In this document: in pieces, positions 7,209-15,351 of the stretch
How positions within the stretch are numbered: the stretch's first letter is position 1
Layout: each line of letters begins with the position of its first letter
Assembly: GCA_036555105.1 (NCBI GenBank)
Contig: DATBMA010000122.1
Span: 1-30,676 of the forward strand
Direction: 5' to 3'
Source of the DNA: DATBMA01 sp036555105
GTDB lineage: Bacteria > Actinomycetota > Acidimicrobiia > Spongiisociales > ZC4RG35
DNA: 30,676 nt
Program-made: the position numbers and the translations under genes
Notes under the pieces: model-generated
The model's input: the letters and a program-made list of their open reading frames with translations, nothing else
Told to the model about the DNA's origin: nothing
Database searches by the model: none

Positions 7209-8483
7209 TTGAAGGTCGCGGTCATCGGGGCGGGTTACGTAGGTTTGACCACGGCTGCCGGACTGGCTCATCTCGGGCATCAGGTCTCGGTGGGAGAGAC
7301 CGACCCCAAGCGGGTCGAGCTCCTGGCCGGCGGAGGCGTTCCGATCTTCGAGCTCGGGCTGGATGATCTCCTCCGCAATGGGATCGAGAGCGGACGCCTC
7401 ACGTTTCACAACGACAACCTCGAGGCCATCGCCGGGGCCGAGCTCGTCTTCCTGTGCTTGCCGACGCCCGAGGGCCTGGACGGCAGGGCCGATCTCGGGT
7501 TCGTGCACGCCGTCATCGACCAGCTCTCCAATGAGGTCGAGGACTCGGCCATCTTCGTGGTCAAGTCGACGGTGCCGCCCGGGACCGTGGTTTCCTTGAG
7601 GAAGCGGCTGGCCGATCTTGGCAGCGGCGCCTCGGTCGTCTCCCATCCCGAGTTCCTGCGAGAAGGCAAGGCAGTAGAGGACTTCCTCGACCCCGATCGG
7701 ATCGTGGTGGGGGCGTTCGAGCCGGCCGAGGCCGAGCGTGTGGTGGCCCTTTACGGAGGGATTAGCGCACCAACGATCATGACCGACCCCACTTCGGCCG
7801 AGATGATCAAGTACGGCTCCAACGCCTATCTGGCCACCCGCCTGACCTTTGCCAATACCCTGGCCAACCTGTGTGAGGCTGTCGGGGCGGACATCATCGA
7901 CGTGATCAAGGGCGTTGGCCACGACCACAGAATCGGGCCGCACTTCCTCCAGCCCGGGCCAGGCTACGGGGGTAGCTGCTTTCCCAAAGACACAGCCGCC
8001 CTGATCGGCGTCGCCGCCGACGCCGGCTATGACTTCGCCCTGTTGAAGGCGGTCATCGCCGCCGACGAGGACCAACGGCGGAGAGTCGCCAGCAAGGTGC
8101 GAATGGCGGCGGGAGGAGGGCTGCGGGGGAGAAGGATCGGAGTCTGGGGACTCGCCTTCAAGGCGGGCACCGACGACGTCCGCGAGTCGCCCGCGGTTCG
8201 GATCGCAGCTCTGCTGGTGGAGGAGGGCGCCGAGGTGAGGGCATACGATCCAGAGGCGACCGCCCCCGGCCTAGCTCAGGTCGGGTCGGCGATCGAAGCT
8301 GCCCGCGATGCCGACGTGCTGCTCGTTGCGACAGAGTGGCCCGAGTTCGCCCAAATCGACCTGGAAGAGGTACGTGGCGTCATGAGGGGGCATCGGGTGG
8401 TTGACGCCCGCAACCTTTTGGATCCGGCCGCAGTGCGGGGCGCCGGCCTCGACTACCTGGGCCTGGGCCGCCCCAGCGCGTAG
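7209..8483 (+). CDS. ugd: UDP-glucose 6-dehydrogenase
   Basis: The 424-residue enzyme oxidises UDP-glucose twice with NAD to UDP-glucuronate, a precursor for wall and capsule glycans. It begins with a Rossmann fold (MKVAVIGAGYVGLTTAAGLA). KSTVPPGT and HPEFLREG are typical, and the catalytic Cys is in GGSCFPKD (C257), after a central helix with EMIKYGSNAYLA. The third domain (from GVWGLAFKAGTDDVRESPA) binds the UDP-sugar. The start codon is TTG at 7209; translation there gives the exact expected N-terminus, and no better start is near. The length is slightly under the usual 430-460. Its position after the LCP gene suggests it feeds a uronic-acid-containing polymer that the LCP enzyme attaches, which is inference. 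A heptamer array follows the stop codon. Confidence 0.95.
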   Translation: MKVAVIGAGYVGLTTAAGLAHLGHQVSVGETDPKRVELLAGGGVPIFELGLDDLLRNGIESGRLTFHNDNLEAIAGAELVFLCLPTPEGLDGRADLGFVHAVIDQLSNEVEDSAIFVVKSTVPPGTVVSLRKRLADLGSGASVVSHPEFLREGKAVEDFLDPDRIVVGAFEPAEAERVVALYGGISAPTIMTDPTSAEMIKYGSNAYLATRLTFANTLANLCEAVGADIIDVIKGVGHDHRIGPHFLQPGPGYGGSCFPKDTAALIGVAADAGYDFALLKAVIAADEDQRRRVASKVRMAAGGGLRGRRIGVWGLAFKAGTDDVRESPAVRIAALLVEEGAEVRAYDPEATAPGLAQVGSAIEAARDADVLLVATEWPEFAQIDLEEVRGVMRGHRVVDARNLLDPAAVRGAGLDYLGLGRPSA

Positions 8484-8493
8484 AGGCACACGT

Positions 8494-8542
8494 CGCGAGT
8501 CTCACGCCTCACGTATGACGTAAGCCGTACGACGTACGACCT
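8494..8542 (+). repeat. Degenerate heptamer array between convergent ugd and cofE
   Basis: Seven in-phase 7-bp units read CGCGAGT, CTCACGC, CTCACGT, ATGACGT, AAGCCGT, ACGACGT, ACGACCT. The array passes from CTCAC-type to GACGT-type units, the same change seen at 22321-22378. It occupies the whole gap between the two convergent genes and touches the cofE stop codon. Confidence 0.8.
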
Positions 8543-9233
8543 ATCGGAATAGATCCTCGCCCGGTGGGCGCAACAAATCGGTGATCGAGCCCGTCCCGGC
8601 CTCGTACGCGTAGCCGCGCACGATCGCTGCGGGAATTCCTTCCGCCTTCCCCATCACCAGCTCGGCGGCCGCAGCCAGCTCATCGACCACCGCCACCTCG
8701 GTGGCCTCCAGGATCCGTCCGGAGGCGTCGGGAGTGCCTCGCAGATCGAGGATGGGCCTCATCCCGGCGACACCGATTGCCACGTCGACGAGGCCTCGCC
8801 GCCAGGCCCGACCGAAGGTGTCGGTGATGATCACCGCCACCTCCACTCCGAATTCCCGCTGCAGGCTCGCCCGGAGTCCCCGGGCCGACTCGTCAGGATC
8901 GCGTGGGAGCAGCACGACGGTCCTGTCTTCCGCGTTGGAACGGTCGACGCCTGCGTTGGCGCAGATGAACCCGTGTGAAGTGACCGAGATGACAAGGTCG
9001 CCTCTCCGGCGCAGGACCATGCGTGACTCGTCCTCCACCACCGCCCGGTAGGCGGCGTCGTCCGCGGCCAGCCGTACCGCCCCTTCTGCCTTGGACACGA
9101 TTTTCTGGGTGACCACCAGCACGTCGCTTCCCAGGAGCGGCGTCGAGCCCAGGGCTGCGATGAGCACTCCGCCCAGGTCGTCGCCCTGCCTGATGTCGGG
9201 CAAGCCCATCACGGGGATGATCTGGATGCTCAA
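8541..9233 (-). CDS. cofE: F420-0:gamma-glutamyl ligase (CofE / FbiB N-domain)
   Basis: The enzyme adds gamma-linked glutamates to F420-0 using GTP. The chain of 230 residues starts SIQIIPVMGLPDIRQGDDLG, which matches the usual CofE opening; then VTQKIVSKAEGAV, the TSHGFICANAGVDRSN metal/substrate stretch and ITDTFGRAWRRGLVDVAIG, all family marks. I start it at TTG 9233, one base after the cofD stop; the open frame reaches 9365, but that extension overlaps cofD and looks like out-of-frame sequence. There is no C-terminal nitroreductase domain, so this is the free-standing CofE form, unlike mycobacterial FbiB, and the dehydro-F420 reductase must be elsewhere. It is translationally coupled to cofD. 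Its 3' end abuts a heptamer array. Confidence 0.93.
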   Translation of the reverse strand: MSIQIIPVMGLPDIRQGDDLGGVLIAALGSTPLLGSDVLVVTQKIVSKAEGAVRLAADDAAYRAVVEDESRMVLRRRGDLVISVTSHGFICANAGVDRSNAEDRTVVLLPRDPDESARGLRASLQREFGVEVAVIITDTFGRAWRRGLVDVAIGVAGMRPILDLRGTPDASGRILEATEVAVVDELAAAAELVMGKAEGIPAAIVRGYAYEAGTGSITDLLRPPGEDLFR

Positions 9234-9234
9234 C

Positions 9235-10140
9235 TCAGAGGGCTTCGAGCATTTGGCGAGCGAAGCGGGTGGCGGCCTCCTGGGTCTGCAGGTCGAGGTC
9301 GGTGACATGCACCTTGACCCCCGGCATCTCGTCACTCGCGTCGATCGGATCGATGAAGAAGTCATGCAGCAGCCCCCCGTACGCCTCGACCACCCCGAGG
9401 TTGCCTTCGGCGAAGCCCAGCGACCGCAACACCCGATCGGCCGGGCCTTTCAGCGCCTTGCCGCCGATCAGAGGGCTCACGCCGACCGTCCGGCCGTGAG
9501 CGCCCACCGCCCTGGCGACGTCGGGGATGGCTAGCACGGGCCAGATCGAGAGAGGCGGGTTGGAGGGCCCGATCACCAGTATGTCGGCTGCTTCGATTGC
9601 CTCGATGACGCCGGGGCCGGCGTCGGCCTGGTCGGCGCCGGCGAAGCGGACATCTTCGATGTCATCACGGTGGCCCCTCGTCACGAAATACTCCTGGAAG
9701 CCGATCCAGCCCCCATCGGCCAGCTTGACCTGGGTTCTCACCTTCTGCTCGCTGGCCGGGAGGACCTGAGTGGCCACGCCCAACCCTGAGGCGATCGCCT
9801 CCGTGACCATCGCCAGCCCCCAGCCCCGACTCAGCCGCTCGGTCCGGAAGAGGTTGGTCGCAAGATCCCTGTCACCGATGGCGAAGTCGGTATCGATCGG
9901 GAAGCCCGCCAGCCATCCCATCACCGTGAGCGTGTCTTCGGCTACTCCCCACCCTTGCGGACCCTGGGCGCCGGCGAGGGTGTAGACGACCGTGTCGAGG
10001 TCGGGGCTGACATAGAGGCCATAGATCTCGGCGTCGTCGCCGACGTTGACGATGACGCTCAGGTCGACCTCGGGCAGGGCCGCCAGCCCTCGGGCGAGCC
10101 TGGCTCCCCCGACTCCACCCGATAGCAACGCCGTCCTCAT
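9235..10140 (-). CDS. cofD: F420 pathway phospholactate/PEP transferase (CofD / FbiA)
   Basis: The 301-residue enzyme joins the lactyl- or enolpyruvyl-diphospho-guanosine to the deazaflavin Fo, making (dehydro-)F420-0. Family marks are MRTALLSGGVGGARLARGLA at the N-terminus, the metal-binding NVGDDAEIYGLYVSPDLDT (Asp residues after a Rossmann strand), ATNLFRTERLSRG, and IGPSNPPLSIWPVL in the C-terminal half. ATG 10140 has GGAGG 4-5 bases upstream, so the frame extending to 10335 is rejected. In actinobacteria the substrate is likely the PEP-derived form supplied by FbiD, which is knowledge of the family and not visible here. It forms a two-gene unit with cofE, and it is divergent from the GT2 gene 41 bases away. 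Confidence 0.95.
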   Translation of the reverse strand: MRTALLSGGVGGARLARGLAALPEVDLSVIVNVGDDAEIYGLYVSPDLDTVVYTLAGAQGPQGWGVAEDTLTVMGWLAGFPIDTDFAIGDRDLATNLFRTERLSRGWGLAMVTEAIASGLGVATQVLPASEQKVRTQVKLADGGWIGFQEYFVTRGHRDDIEDVRFAGADQADAGPGVIEAIEAADILVIGPSNPPLSIWPVLAIPDVARAVGAHGRTVGVSPLIGGKALKGPADRVLRSLGFAEGNLGVVEAYGGLLHDFFIDPIDASDEMPGVKVHVTDLDLQTQEAATRFARQMLEAL

Positions 10141-10181
10141 CACACCTCCGTGGATTGCCGTAACCGGCGAGTCCCTCCACA

Positions 10182-12947
10182 ATGTCGGCCCGCATGACAG
10201 CTCCGCCGGCTCCGGGCACCCCGGAGGACGCATCCACCACCCTCCAGGTCCCCGCCCCCGCCGTGACGGTGGCGGTGCTCGCCATCGACGGCGTCGACAT
10301 CGGTCCCGCCCTCGAAGCCGTCGCACGCCAAGCATACGGACCGGTCGCGGTGGTCGCCGTGGGCCGAGCGCGTGATGTGCCGGCCGGTGTCGAAAGGGTG
10401 GGACATCTCCCGGATCTCCTCTCTCAACTTGGGCCCGAGCGTGAATACCTGTGGATCGTCCATGGTGACGCCAGGCCGCGTCCTGACGCCCTCAGGGCGC
10501 TCGTGGCGGAGTTGGAGCGCAACGACGCGGCCGTGGCCGGTTCCAAGATCCTGGTTGAGGGCTCGGTCGACGTGCTGGAATCGATCGGCTCCGCCACGGA
10601 CGCGTTCGGCGAGCCATTCACCGGTCTGGACGAGGACGAAGTCGACCTCGAGCAGTACGACGTTGTCAGGGAGGTGGCGTTCGTGCCCGCCACCTCGGTG
10701 CTGATTCGCCGTGACGTCTACAAGGGTCTTGCTGGACTCGACCCTGACATGGCGCCCACCTCGGCCGGCCTCGACCTCTCCCAACGGGTGAGGCTGACCG
10801 GCGGCCGGGTCATCGTCGTCCCTTCCTCGGAGGTTTTCCACCGACAGGACTGCGGCCACGACCCCGACTCGTGGCGAGAGCGGGCGGGCCGGATGCGGGC
10901 CATGCTCAAGGCCTACCGGCCCGTGAGTCTCATCTGGGTGGCGCCGCTGGCCGTTCTCGCCGATCTCATCGATGGCCTCGGCAGCTTGCTTGTGGGCAGG
11001 GGACGCACTCTCGTCGACCTGTTCAAGGCCTGGGGCTGGAACCTGTACCACCTGCCCTCCCTGATCGGGGACCGGCGCTCCCTCAGACGAGTGCGAGCGG
11101 TCGGGGACGAAGAGCTCTTCCGCTTCCAAGTGGGTGGCGCCATCAGGTTGCGACGGCTGGGTGGGGAATTGGGCGAGCGCCTGGCGCGGGCCTTCGACCA
11201 GGAGTCGTCGGATTCACTCGCCGGCCGGGTGAGGGCGATCGGCCACCGGCCGGCAATCTTCACCTCGATCGCGGCATTGGTCGTCCTCGCATTTGCCACC
11301 CGCGCCCTATGGACGGGGCATTTCCCCGCCGCCGGCATGACCCTCCCGCTGGCGTCGACACCCGGCGATGTGTTGTTCGCGTATTCAGGAGGATGGAATC
11401 CGGCCGGCCTCGGGAGCCCGCAAGCGATGCCTTCCACAGTCGGCGCCCTCTCGGCCATCCAATGGCTTCTCTTCGGCAAAGGAGGCTTCAGCGCCATCGC
11501 GGTCACGCTCACAGCACTGGCCGCCGCCTTGTTCGGCTTTGCCGGGCTCGCCCGCAAGCTGGAGCTCGGCCTGGCCGGGGGTTACGCCGCCGGAGTCGCC
11601 TACACGCTGGGGTCGGCCCTGGCTGCGGTGGCGGGAGCCGGGCACTGGCAGGTGCTGCTGGCGGCCGGGGCCCTTCCGTGGGCGGTTCGAGCCTGCCTCT
11701 CCGAGCTCGGAAAGGGACGACCTGCCATCGGCCGGGTCGCCCTGGCCGGGCTCACCTGCGGCCTGGTGGTCGTGTTCCTCCCGGCGGCGGCGGTGGCCAT
11801 CGTCGTCCTCGTCATCGGGTTGGTCCTGGCGGGGCAGGCTTCATGGAGAGCGGTCGGCAGGGCCTTCGCCGGGGTCGGGCTCGGCCTCCTCTTGCTCGGG
11901 CCCTCGGTGCTCGGGGGTCGCGCCTCCCTTTCGCTGGACCTCGGGGTCATGCCCTCGCGGCTCCAATGGTGGTGGTACGTCGTCGTCATTGCGGCCTCCC
12001 TGGGCGCCATCCTGCTCCCCGAAAAGGGGTGTCGCCGGGTGGGGGAGGCGGGCGGGCTGCTCGCTCTGAGCGGGGCGCTGGTCGCAGAGATCGTGACGGT
12101 CCCGGCCGTGGCCGATGCCGCTCTGCTGGTCGCCGCGTTCGGCACCGGGTTGCTTGTGACAGCCCTGCTCGCTCCAAATTCTGGCCGAGCCTGGCTGCGT
12201 GTTGCTGCCGCCAGCGGTGCCTGGCTGGTGGTGGCAGGAGCCATTCCGGCATTGGTCGGAGGACGGGCCGGGCTCCCGCCCGATGCCTGGAGCGACCGGC
12301 TCGACTTCGTCGCCACCCTCTCGTCGGCGCCGGGGACCGAGCGCACGCTGGTGATCGGCATGGAGACAGAGCTACCAGGCACCTCCCGGCAGGTGTTCGA
12401 CTTCGAGTACCGGCTGGTGACCGGCTCCCCTCCCACGCTCGACGAAGCTCAGCTCCCGGAGGCCGCTGCAGGCGACGGCGCCTTAGAGGACGCTTTGCGC
12501 GTGCTGGCCGAGGCCGGCGATCTGCGGCCGGGGGCGGCGTTGGCCCCCTTTGCGGTCCGCTGGGTGGTGGTCCTCGACTCCGTGACCGCCCTCGATGAGG
12601 GACTCGCTCGCCAGGTCGACCTGGCTCCCCGTCCGGTTGATCCGACCATGCGGGTCTACGAGAACACCGCCTTTCTCCCCCGTGGCCAGGCCGGCGAGGA
12701 GGTTTCCTGGGGATGGGACGGCCGGGGGTACTCGGGTGACCCCGTCTCCGGCGAGGTCAGGCTGGCCGAGAACTCGGATGGCGGGTGGGGGCCGGAGGCA
12801 GCCGTCGACGACTGGGCGATGACCGTGAGCGGTTCCGAAGGGGAGGCCCGCTACTCCGGTGGCGGACTCGGCCGGGCTCTTGCCGTCGGGAGCGGCGTAT
12901 GGCTGGTGGCGATGGCGGGGCTGGCCATTTGGGGCAGGCGCCGATGA
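10182..12947 (+). CDS. GT2-like glycosyltransferase fused to a multi-TM region
   Basis: This 921-residue protein has three parts. Residues about 25-230 resemble family 2 glycosyltransferases: WIVHGDARPRPDALRALVAE in the place of the DxD region, VAGSKIL, then VPATSVLIRRDVYKGLAGLD, LDLSQRVRLTGGRV and the strand-ending FHRQD. Residues about 245-690 contain many hydrophobic helices. The last 220 residues include a soluble, probably extracytoplasmic part and a final helix ending WGRRR. The usual acidic pair before DLSQR is changed (PTSAGLDLSQR), so sugar-nucleotide use should be tested. Large GT2-membrane proteins of this form sit beside F420 and manB genes in other actinobacteria. The start could also be ATG 10194. 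Its stop overlaps the next start (ATGA). Export or assembly of an envelope glycan is likely, but no substrate can be named. Confidence 0.8.
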   Translation: MSARMTAPPAPGTPEDASTTLQVPAPAVTVAVLAIDGVDIGPALEAVARQAYGPVAVVAVGRARDVPAGVERVGHLPDLLSQLGPEREYLWIVHGDARPRPDALRALVAELERNDAAVAGSKILVEGSVDVLESIGSATDAFGEPFTGLDEDEVDLEQYDVVREVAFVPATSVLIRRDVYKGLAGLDPDMAPTSAGLDLSQRVRLTGGRVIVVPSSEVFHRQDCGHDPDSWRERAGRMRAMLKAYRPVSLIWVAPLAVLADLIDGLGSLLVGRGRTLVDLFKAWGWNLYHLPSLIGDRRSLRRVRAVGDEELFRFQVGGAIRLRRLGGELGERLARAFDQESSDSLAGRVRAIGHRPAIFTSIAALVVLAFATRALWTGHFPAAGMTLPLASTPGDVLFAYSGGWNPAGLGSPQAMPSTVGALSAIQWLLFGKGGFSAIAVTLTALAAALFGFAGLARKLELGLAGGYAAGVAYTLGSALAAVAGAGHWQVLLAAGALPWAVRACLSELGKGRPAIGRVALAGLTCGLVVVFLPAAAVAIVVLVIGLVLAGQASWRAVGRAFAGVGLGLLLLGPSVLGGRASLSLDLGVMPSRLQWWWYVVVIAASLGAILLPEKGCRRVGEAGGLLALSGALVAEIVTVPAVADAALLVAAFGTGLLVTALLAPNSGRAWLRVAAASGAWLVVAGAIPALVGGRAGLPPDAWSDRLDFVATLSSAPGTERTLVIGMETELPGTSRQVFDFEYRLVTGSPPTLDEAQLPEAAAGDGALEDALRVLAEAGDLRPGAALAPFAVRWVVVLDSVTALDEGLARQVDLAPRPVDPTMRVYENTAFLPRGQAGEEVSWGWDGRGYSGDPVSGEVRLAENSDGGWGPEAAVDDWAMTVSGSEGEARYSGGGLGRALAVGSGVWLVAMAGLAIWGRRR

Positions 12948-14227
12948 AGGGCTGGCTGATGGCGGTGGCGATCGTCACGCTCGGAATCGCCGGGCCCCTC
13001 GTGGCCGCGGCGCCCACCGGCGAGGCCCCAGAGGTACCGGTAATCACCGAGCCCTCATTCCTCGTGTGCACCGGAGCCGAGGCAGGAGGAGGTTTCACCT
13101 CCCACGTGGCGGTCGCCTCCGCCGAGGCGGGGGGCGTCACGGCCACCGCCATCGGCACCGGCAGCTCCGAGACCGTCGCCATCAACTCGGCAGGAGGGGC
13201 CGACATCGATGTCGACCGGCTCGCCGAACTGGGGGTGACGCCGCTGTTGATGGAGTTGCCGACCGATCAGGCTGGCGCCGCCACCGTGACCCGCTCCGGG
13301 ACCGCCGACGCCACCTCGTCTTGCGCCGGTGCTCCCGGCGAGTCCCAGGTGCTGGCAGGAGCGTCGTCGCAAAGCGGCGAGGACCTCACGCTGATCGTGG
13401 CCAATCCGTTCGCTCCCGAAGCCAGAGTCCAGGTGGCGGCTTCCGGGGAACTGGGGGAGGAAGTCGTGGCCGAACTGGAAGAGGTGGTGGTGCCTCCCTC
13501 TACCGCGATCAGCCTCCCAGTGGGGCGCATACTCCCGGCCCGGGAGTCGCTGTCGATCAGGATCGACCCGCTGGCTGGGCGGGTGGCAGCCGCCCTGCGC
13601 CAGGTGGCTGCGACCGATGCGGCGGTATGGGAGGGCCGCACCGGGTCGCAGGAGTGGTTCATCCCCCTACCGGTAATCGACGGGGCCGGCGCTTCGATCG
13701 CCCTGGCGGCGGCGGCCCCGATCGGCTTCGAGTACACGGTGGAGCCGGCCGGCCAGGCCGGGCAGGGGGAGATGCTGACCGAGGGATCGGTGGCGGCAGG
13801 CGGTCAAGCGATCATCCCGGCGAGCGCGCTGGGCGCCTCCACCAAGGGAGTGGTGATCTCGGCGACGGAGCCGGTGGTGGCCGACCTCATGCTCAGCGGC
13901 CCGGATGCCAGGGCAGTCACCCCGGGCGCGAGCCGGAGCGCGTTGCGGTGGCTGGTCCCAGGGGCCGGGCCGGACGAGGCGACCAGCGTCCGCCTGTGGG
14001 TGCTGACCGTTGACGACCAGCTGGCCAACATCACGGTCACCCCGCTGGCTCCGGGCTACGCCCCCCGGGCCTATCAGCCCGATCCGAGAGGGTTGACCAT
14101 GCTCCAGGTCGCAGAGGGCCCGTCCCAAGGGGTGATCGTCGACGGCGACGCCGAGATAGTGGTCGTGTGGACGTCACAGCGAGGGGCCTCGGTCGCATTG
14201 GCCACCGCCACACCATTGGAGGAGTGA
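12944..14227 (+). CDS. Secreted DUF5719-like protein
   Basis: The 427-residue chain starts at the ATG overlapping the GT2 stop codon and begins with a signal peptide (MKGWLMAVAIVTLGIAGPLVAAA). The rest is rich in Ala, Gly, Val and Thr and is predicted to be beta-strand-rich, with repeated segments such as DLTLIVANPFAPEARVQV and RLWVLTVDDQLANITVTPL that look like tandem beta-sandwich units. Two or three Cys residues lie in the N-terminal half. In actinobacteria a secreted DUF5719 protein follows this kind of GT2 protein, and the overlap suggests strict co-expression; I assign the family from this context and pattern, not from a search. The function is unknown. It probably acts outside the membrane with its upstream partner. 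The longer frame from 12785 is out-of-frame GT2 sequence. Confidence 0.75.
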   Translation: MKGWLMAVAIVTLGIAGPLVAAAPTGEAPEVPVITEPSFLVCTGAEAGGGFTSHVAVASAEAGGVTATAIGTGSSETVAINSAGGADIDVDRLAELGVTPLLMELPTDQAGAATVTRSGTADATSSCAGAPGESQVLAGASSQSGEDLTLIVANPFAPEARVQVAASGELGEEVVAELEEVVVPPSTAISLPVGRILPARESLSIRIDPLAGRVAAALRQVAATDAAVWEGRTGSQEWFIPLPVIDGAGASIALAAAAPIGFEYTVEPAGQAGQGEMLTEGSVAAGGQAIIPASALGASTKGVVISATEPVVADLMLSGPDARAVTPGASRSALRWLVPGAGPDEATSVRLWVLTVDDQLANITVTPLAPGYAPRAYQPDPRGLTMLQVAEGPSQGVIVDGDAEIVVVWTSQRGASVALATATPLEE

Positions 14228-14230
14228 TCG

Positions 14231-14623
14231 GTGACGGACGAGGCGTGGCGTTGGGTCATCGTCGGCGCAGGTGCCTTGCTCGTGGTTGTGGTTGCTCTGT
14301 GGTCCCGCCAGTCCGGAGAAGGGGGCACGGTGAGGTCTGCCCCTACTGTGCGCACCGACCTCGGGCCCGGCGTCCACCTCTTCTCATCCGGCACCTGCCA
14401 GCCCTGCCTCGATGCCCGCACGGTGGTCGAGTCTGTCACCGGCGGGGCATTCTCCGAAGTGAGGTTCGAGGACGACCCGGCCGGCTTCGGGGGGTTTGGA
14501 GTGGCGAAGGTGCCGGCTGTGTTCGTGATTGGAGAGGATGGCAGCGGGCTGCTGTGGGAGGGAATACCTGCTCGCAACGACCTCCGCCGGGCGATCCTTG
14601 AACGGTCCCTGCCCGCGCCCTAG
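14231..14623 (+). CDS. Membrane-anchored thioredoxin-fold protein
   Basis: The 130-residue protein has one N-terminal helix (WRWVIVGAGALLVVVVALW, about 7-25) that should anchor it with the rest outside. The thioredoxin-like part has a CxxC motif in SSGTCQPCLDAR and the cis-Pro stretch KVPAVFVIGEDG, plus a C-terminal helix with LRRAIL. The domain is small but complete. The start is GTG 14231, three bases after the preceding stop. It may reduce or form disulfides in the neighbouring secreted protein or in the Cys-rich products downstream; this is inference from position. The fold call is firm, and the redox direction is unknown. Confidence 0.82.
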   Translation: MTDEAWRWVIVGAGALLVVVVALWSRQSGEGGTVRSAPTVRTDLGPGVHLFSSGTCQPCLDARTVVESVTGGAFSEVRFEDDPAGFGGFGVAKVPAVFVIGEDGSGLLWEGIPARNDLRRAILERSLPAP

Positions 14624-14632
14624 GGTCGCCGG

Positions 14633-14845
14633 GTGACCCAGCCCTGTGTCCGTTGTGCCTCTCCCGCAGCGGCTGTGATGCACTTCTCCTACGACGAGCG
14701 GCAGATGTGGATCGGCGACGTCCAGGTCGAGGCTGGCTACCCGCTCTGCGTCATGCATTGCGAGCGCCTGTCGCCACCGCGGGGATGGACCTTGAGCGAC
14801 CAGCGAACAGTGATCAGGCTGTTCGCCCCGCTCGAAGTGGCATGA
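14633..14845 (+). CDS. DUF3499 small Cys/His protein
   Basis: The 70-residue protein reads TQPCVRCASPAAAVMHFSYD at its start and ends with the strongly conserved LCVMHCERLSPPRGW. Cys4 and Cys7, with Cys and His around positions 39-43, form a likely zinc site. It matches DUF3499, an actinobacterial family represented by Rv3258c next to manB in mycobacteria. The start is GTG, nine bases after the previous stop, so it belongs to the run beginning at 10182. The function is unknown. The domain ends shortly after PRGW, shorter than family members that have longer tails. Confidence 0.85.
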   Translation: MTQPCVRCASPAAAVMHFSYDERQMWIGDVQVEAGYPLCVMHCERLSPPRGWTLSDQRTVIRLFAPLEVA

Positions 14846-14846
14846 G

Positions 14847-15119
14847 GTGCCGCTCGACCGCGACCTCCTGGACGCCGTCAAAGATCTCGACGACCACGAT
14901 CTCCGCCGGCTGCTGATCCTGGCGCGTGCCCGCCTCGATGCCCTCGGAGCCCCGGCTGCCTCCGAGGAGCCCAAGGTCCACCTCCGGCCGCAGATGGTGA
15001 AGTGCGGTAAACCCGGCTGCCGATCCTGCCCGCACGGCCCGTACTGGTATGCGTACTGGACCGATCAGGGCAAGCGCCGAAGCCGATACGTCGGCAGGCT
15101 CCTCGACCCCGACGGCTGA
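14847..15119 (+). CDS. Small DUF6788-like Cys-rich protein
   Basis: The 90-residue protein has an N-terminal helical half (LLDAVKDLDDHDLRRLLILA) and a C-terminal half with KCGKPGCRSCPHGPYWYAYW followed by GKRRSRYVGRLL. That Cys-plus-HGPYWY signature is characteristic of DUF6788-type proteins found in bacteria, archaea and phages; the Cys residues probably bind zinc, and the basic end could touch nucleic acid. The start is GTG one base after the DUF3499 stop. The function is unknown. It is in the same run as DUF3499 and the zinc-ribbon protein, giving three consecutive tiny Cys-rich proteins. Confidence 0.75.
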   Translation: MPLDRDLLDAVKDLDDHDLRRLLILARARLDALGAPAASEEPKVHLRPQMVKCGKPGCRSCPHGPYWYAYWTDQGKRRSRYVGRLLDPDG

Positions 15120-15166
15120 GGGCTCCCCCAACTTGCGCGCAGGCCAGGGTTAGAGTTTCACCTGCC

Positions 15167-15343
15167 ATGGACTGCCCTCAGTGCGCCGCCAGCGACGTCA
15201 TCGAGATCAAGCACCGTTTGCCTGACGGCACCGAGGTGCAGTTTTTCTCGTGTCATCGCTGCGAGGAGAAGTGGTGGGACCGCGAGGGGGAGCCAATCGA
15301 CCTGCGACAGGTCCTGGAGCTAGTTCGCAAGACGCGCAACTGA
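15167..15343 (+). CDS. 58-residue zinc-ribbon protein
   Basis: An open frame from ATG 15167 to TGA 15343 encodes MDCPQCAASDVIEIKHRLPD and continues to SCHRCEEKWWDREGEPIDLR before ending KTRN. Two CxxC knuckles (residues 3-6 and about 29-32) make a complete zinc ribbon, and the short C-terminal helix (DLRQVLELVRK) completes a compact domain. Similar small ribbon proteins occur in actinobacteria; no function is known to me. The gap from the preceding gene is 47 bases, and the next start is eight bases after the stop. The codon pattern and the well-formed ribbon make it a real gene despite its size. Confidence 0.85.
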   Translation: MDCPQCAASDVIEIKHRLPDGTEVQFFSCHRCEEKWWDREGEPIDLRQVLELVRKTRN

Positions 15344-15351
15344 GACTCTGA

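Noticed and set aside
8526..8540. Palindromic CGTACGACGTACGAC as an operator site
   Set aside because: It is explained by two adjoining heptamer units between convergent genes, where an operator is unlikely.
10871..12598. 575-residue frame inside the GT2-membrane gene
   Set aside because: Composition is Arg/Gly/Pro-rich without motifs; the other frame has GT2 motifs and membrane helices.
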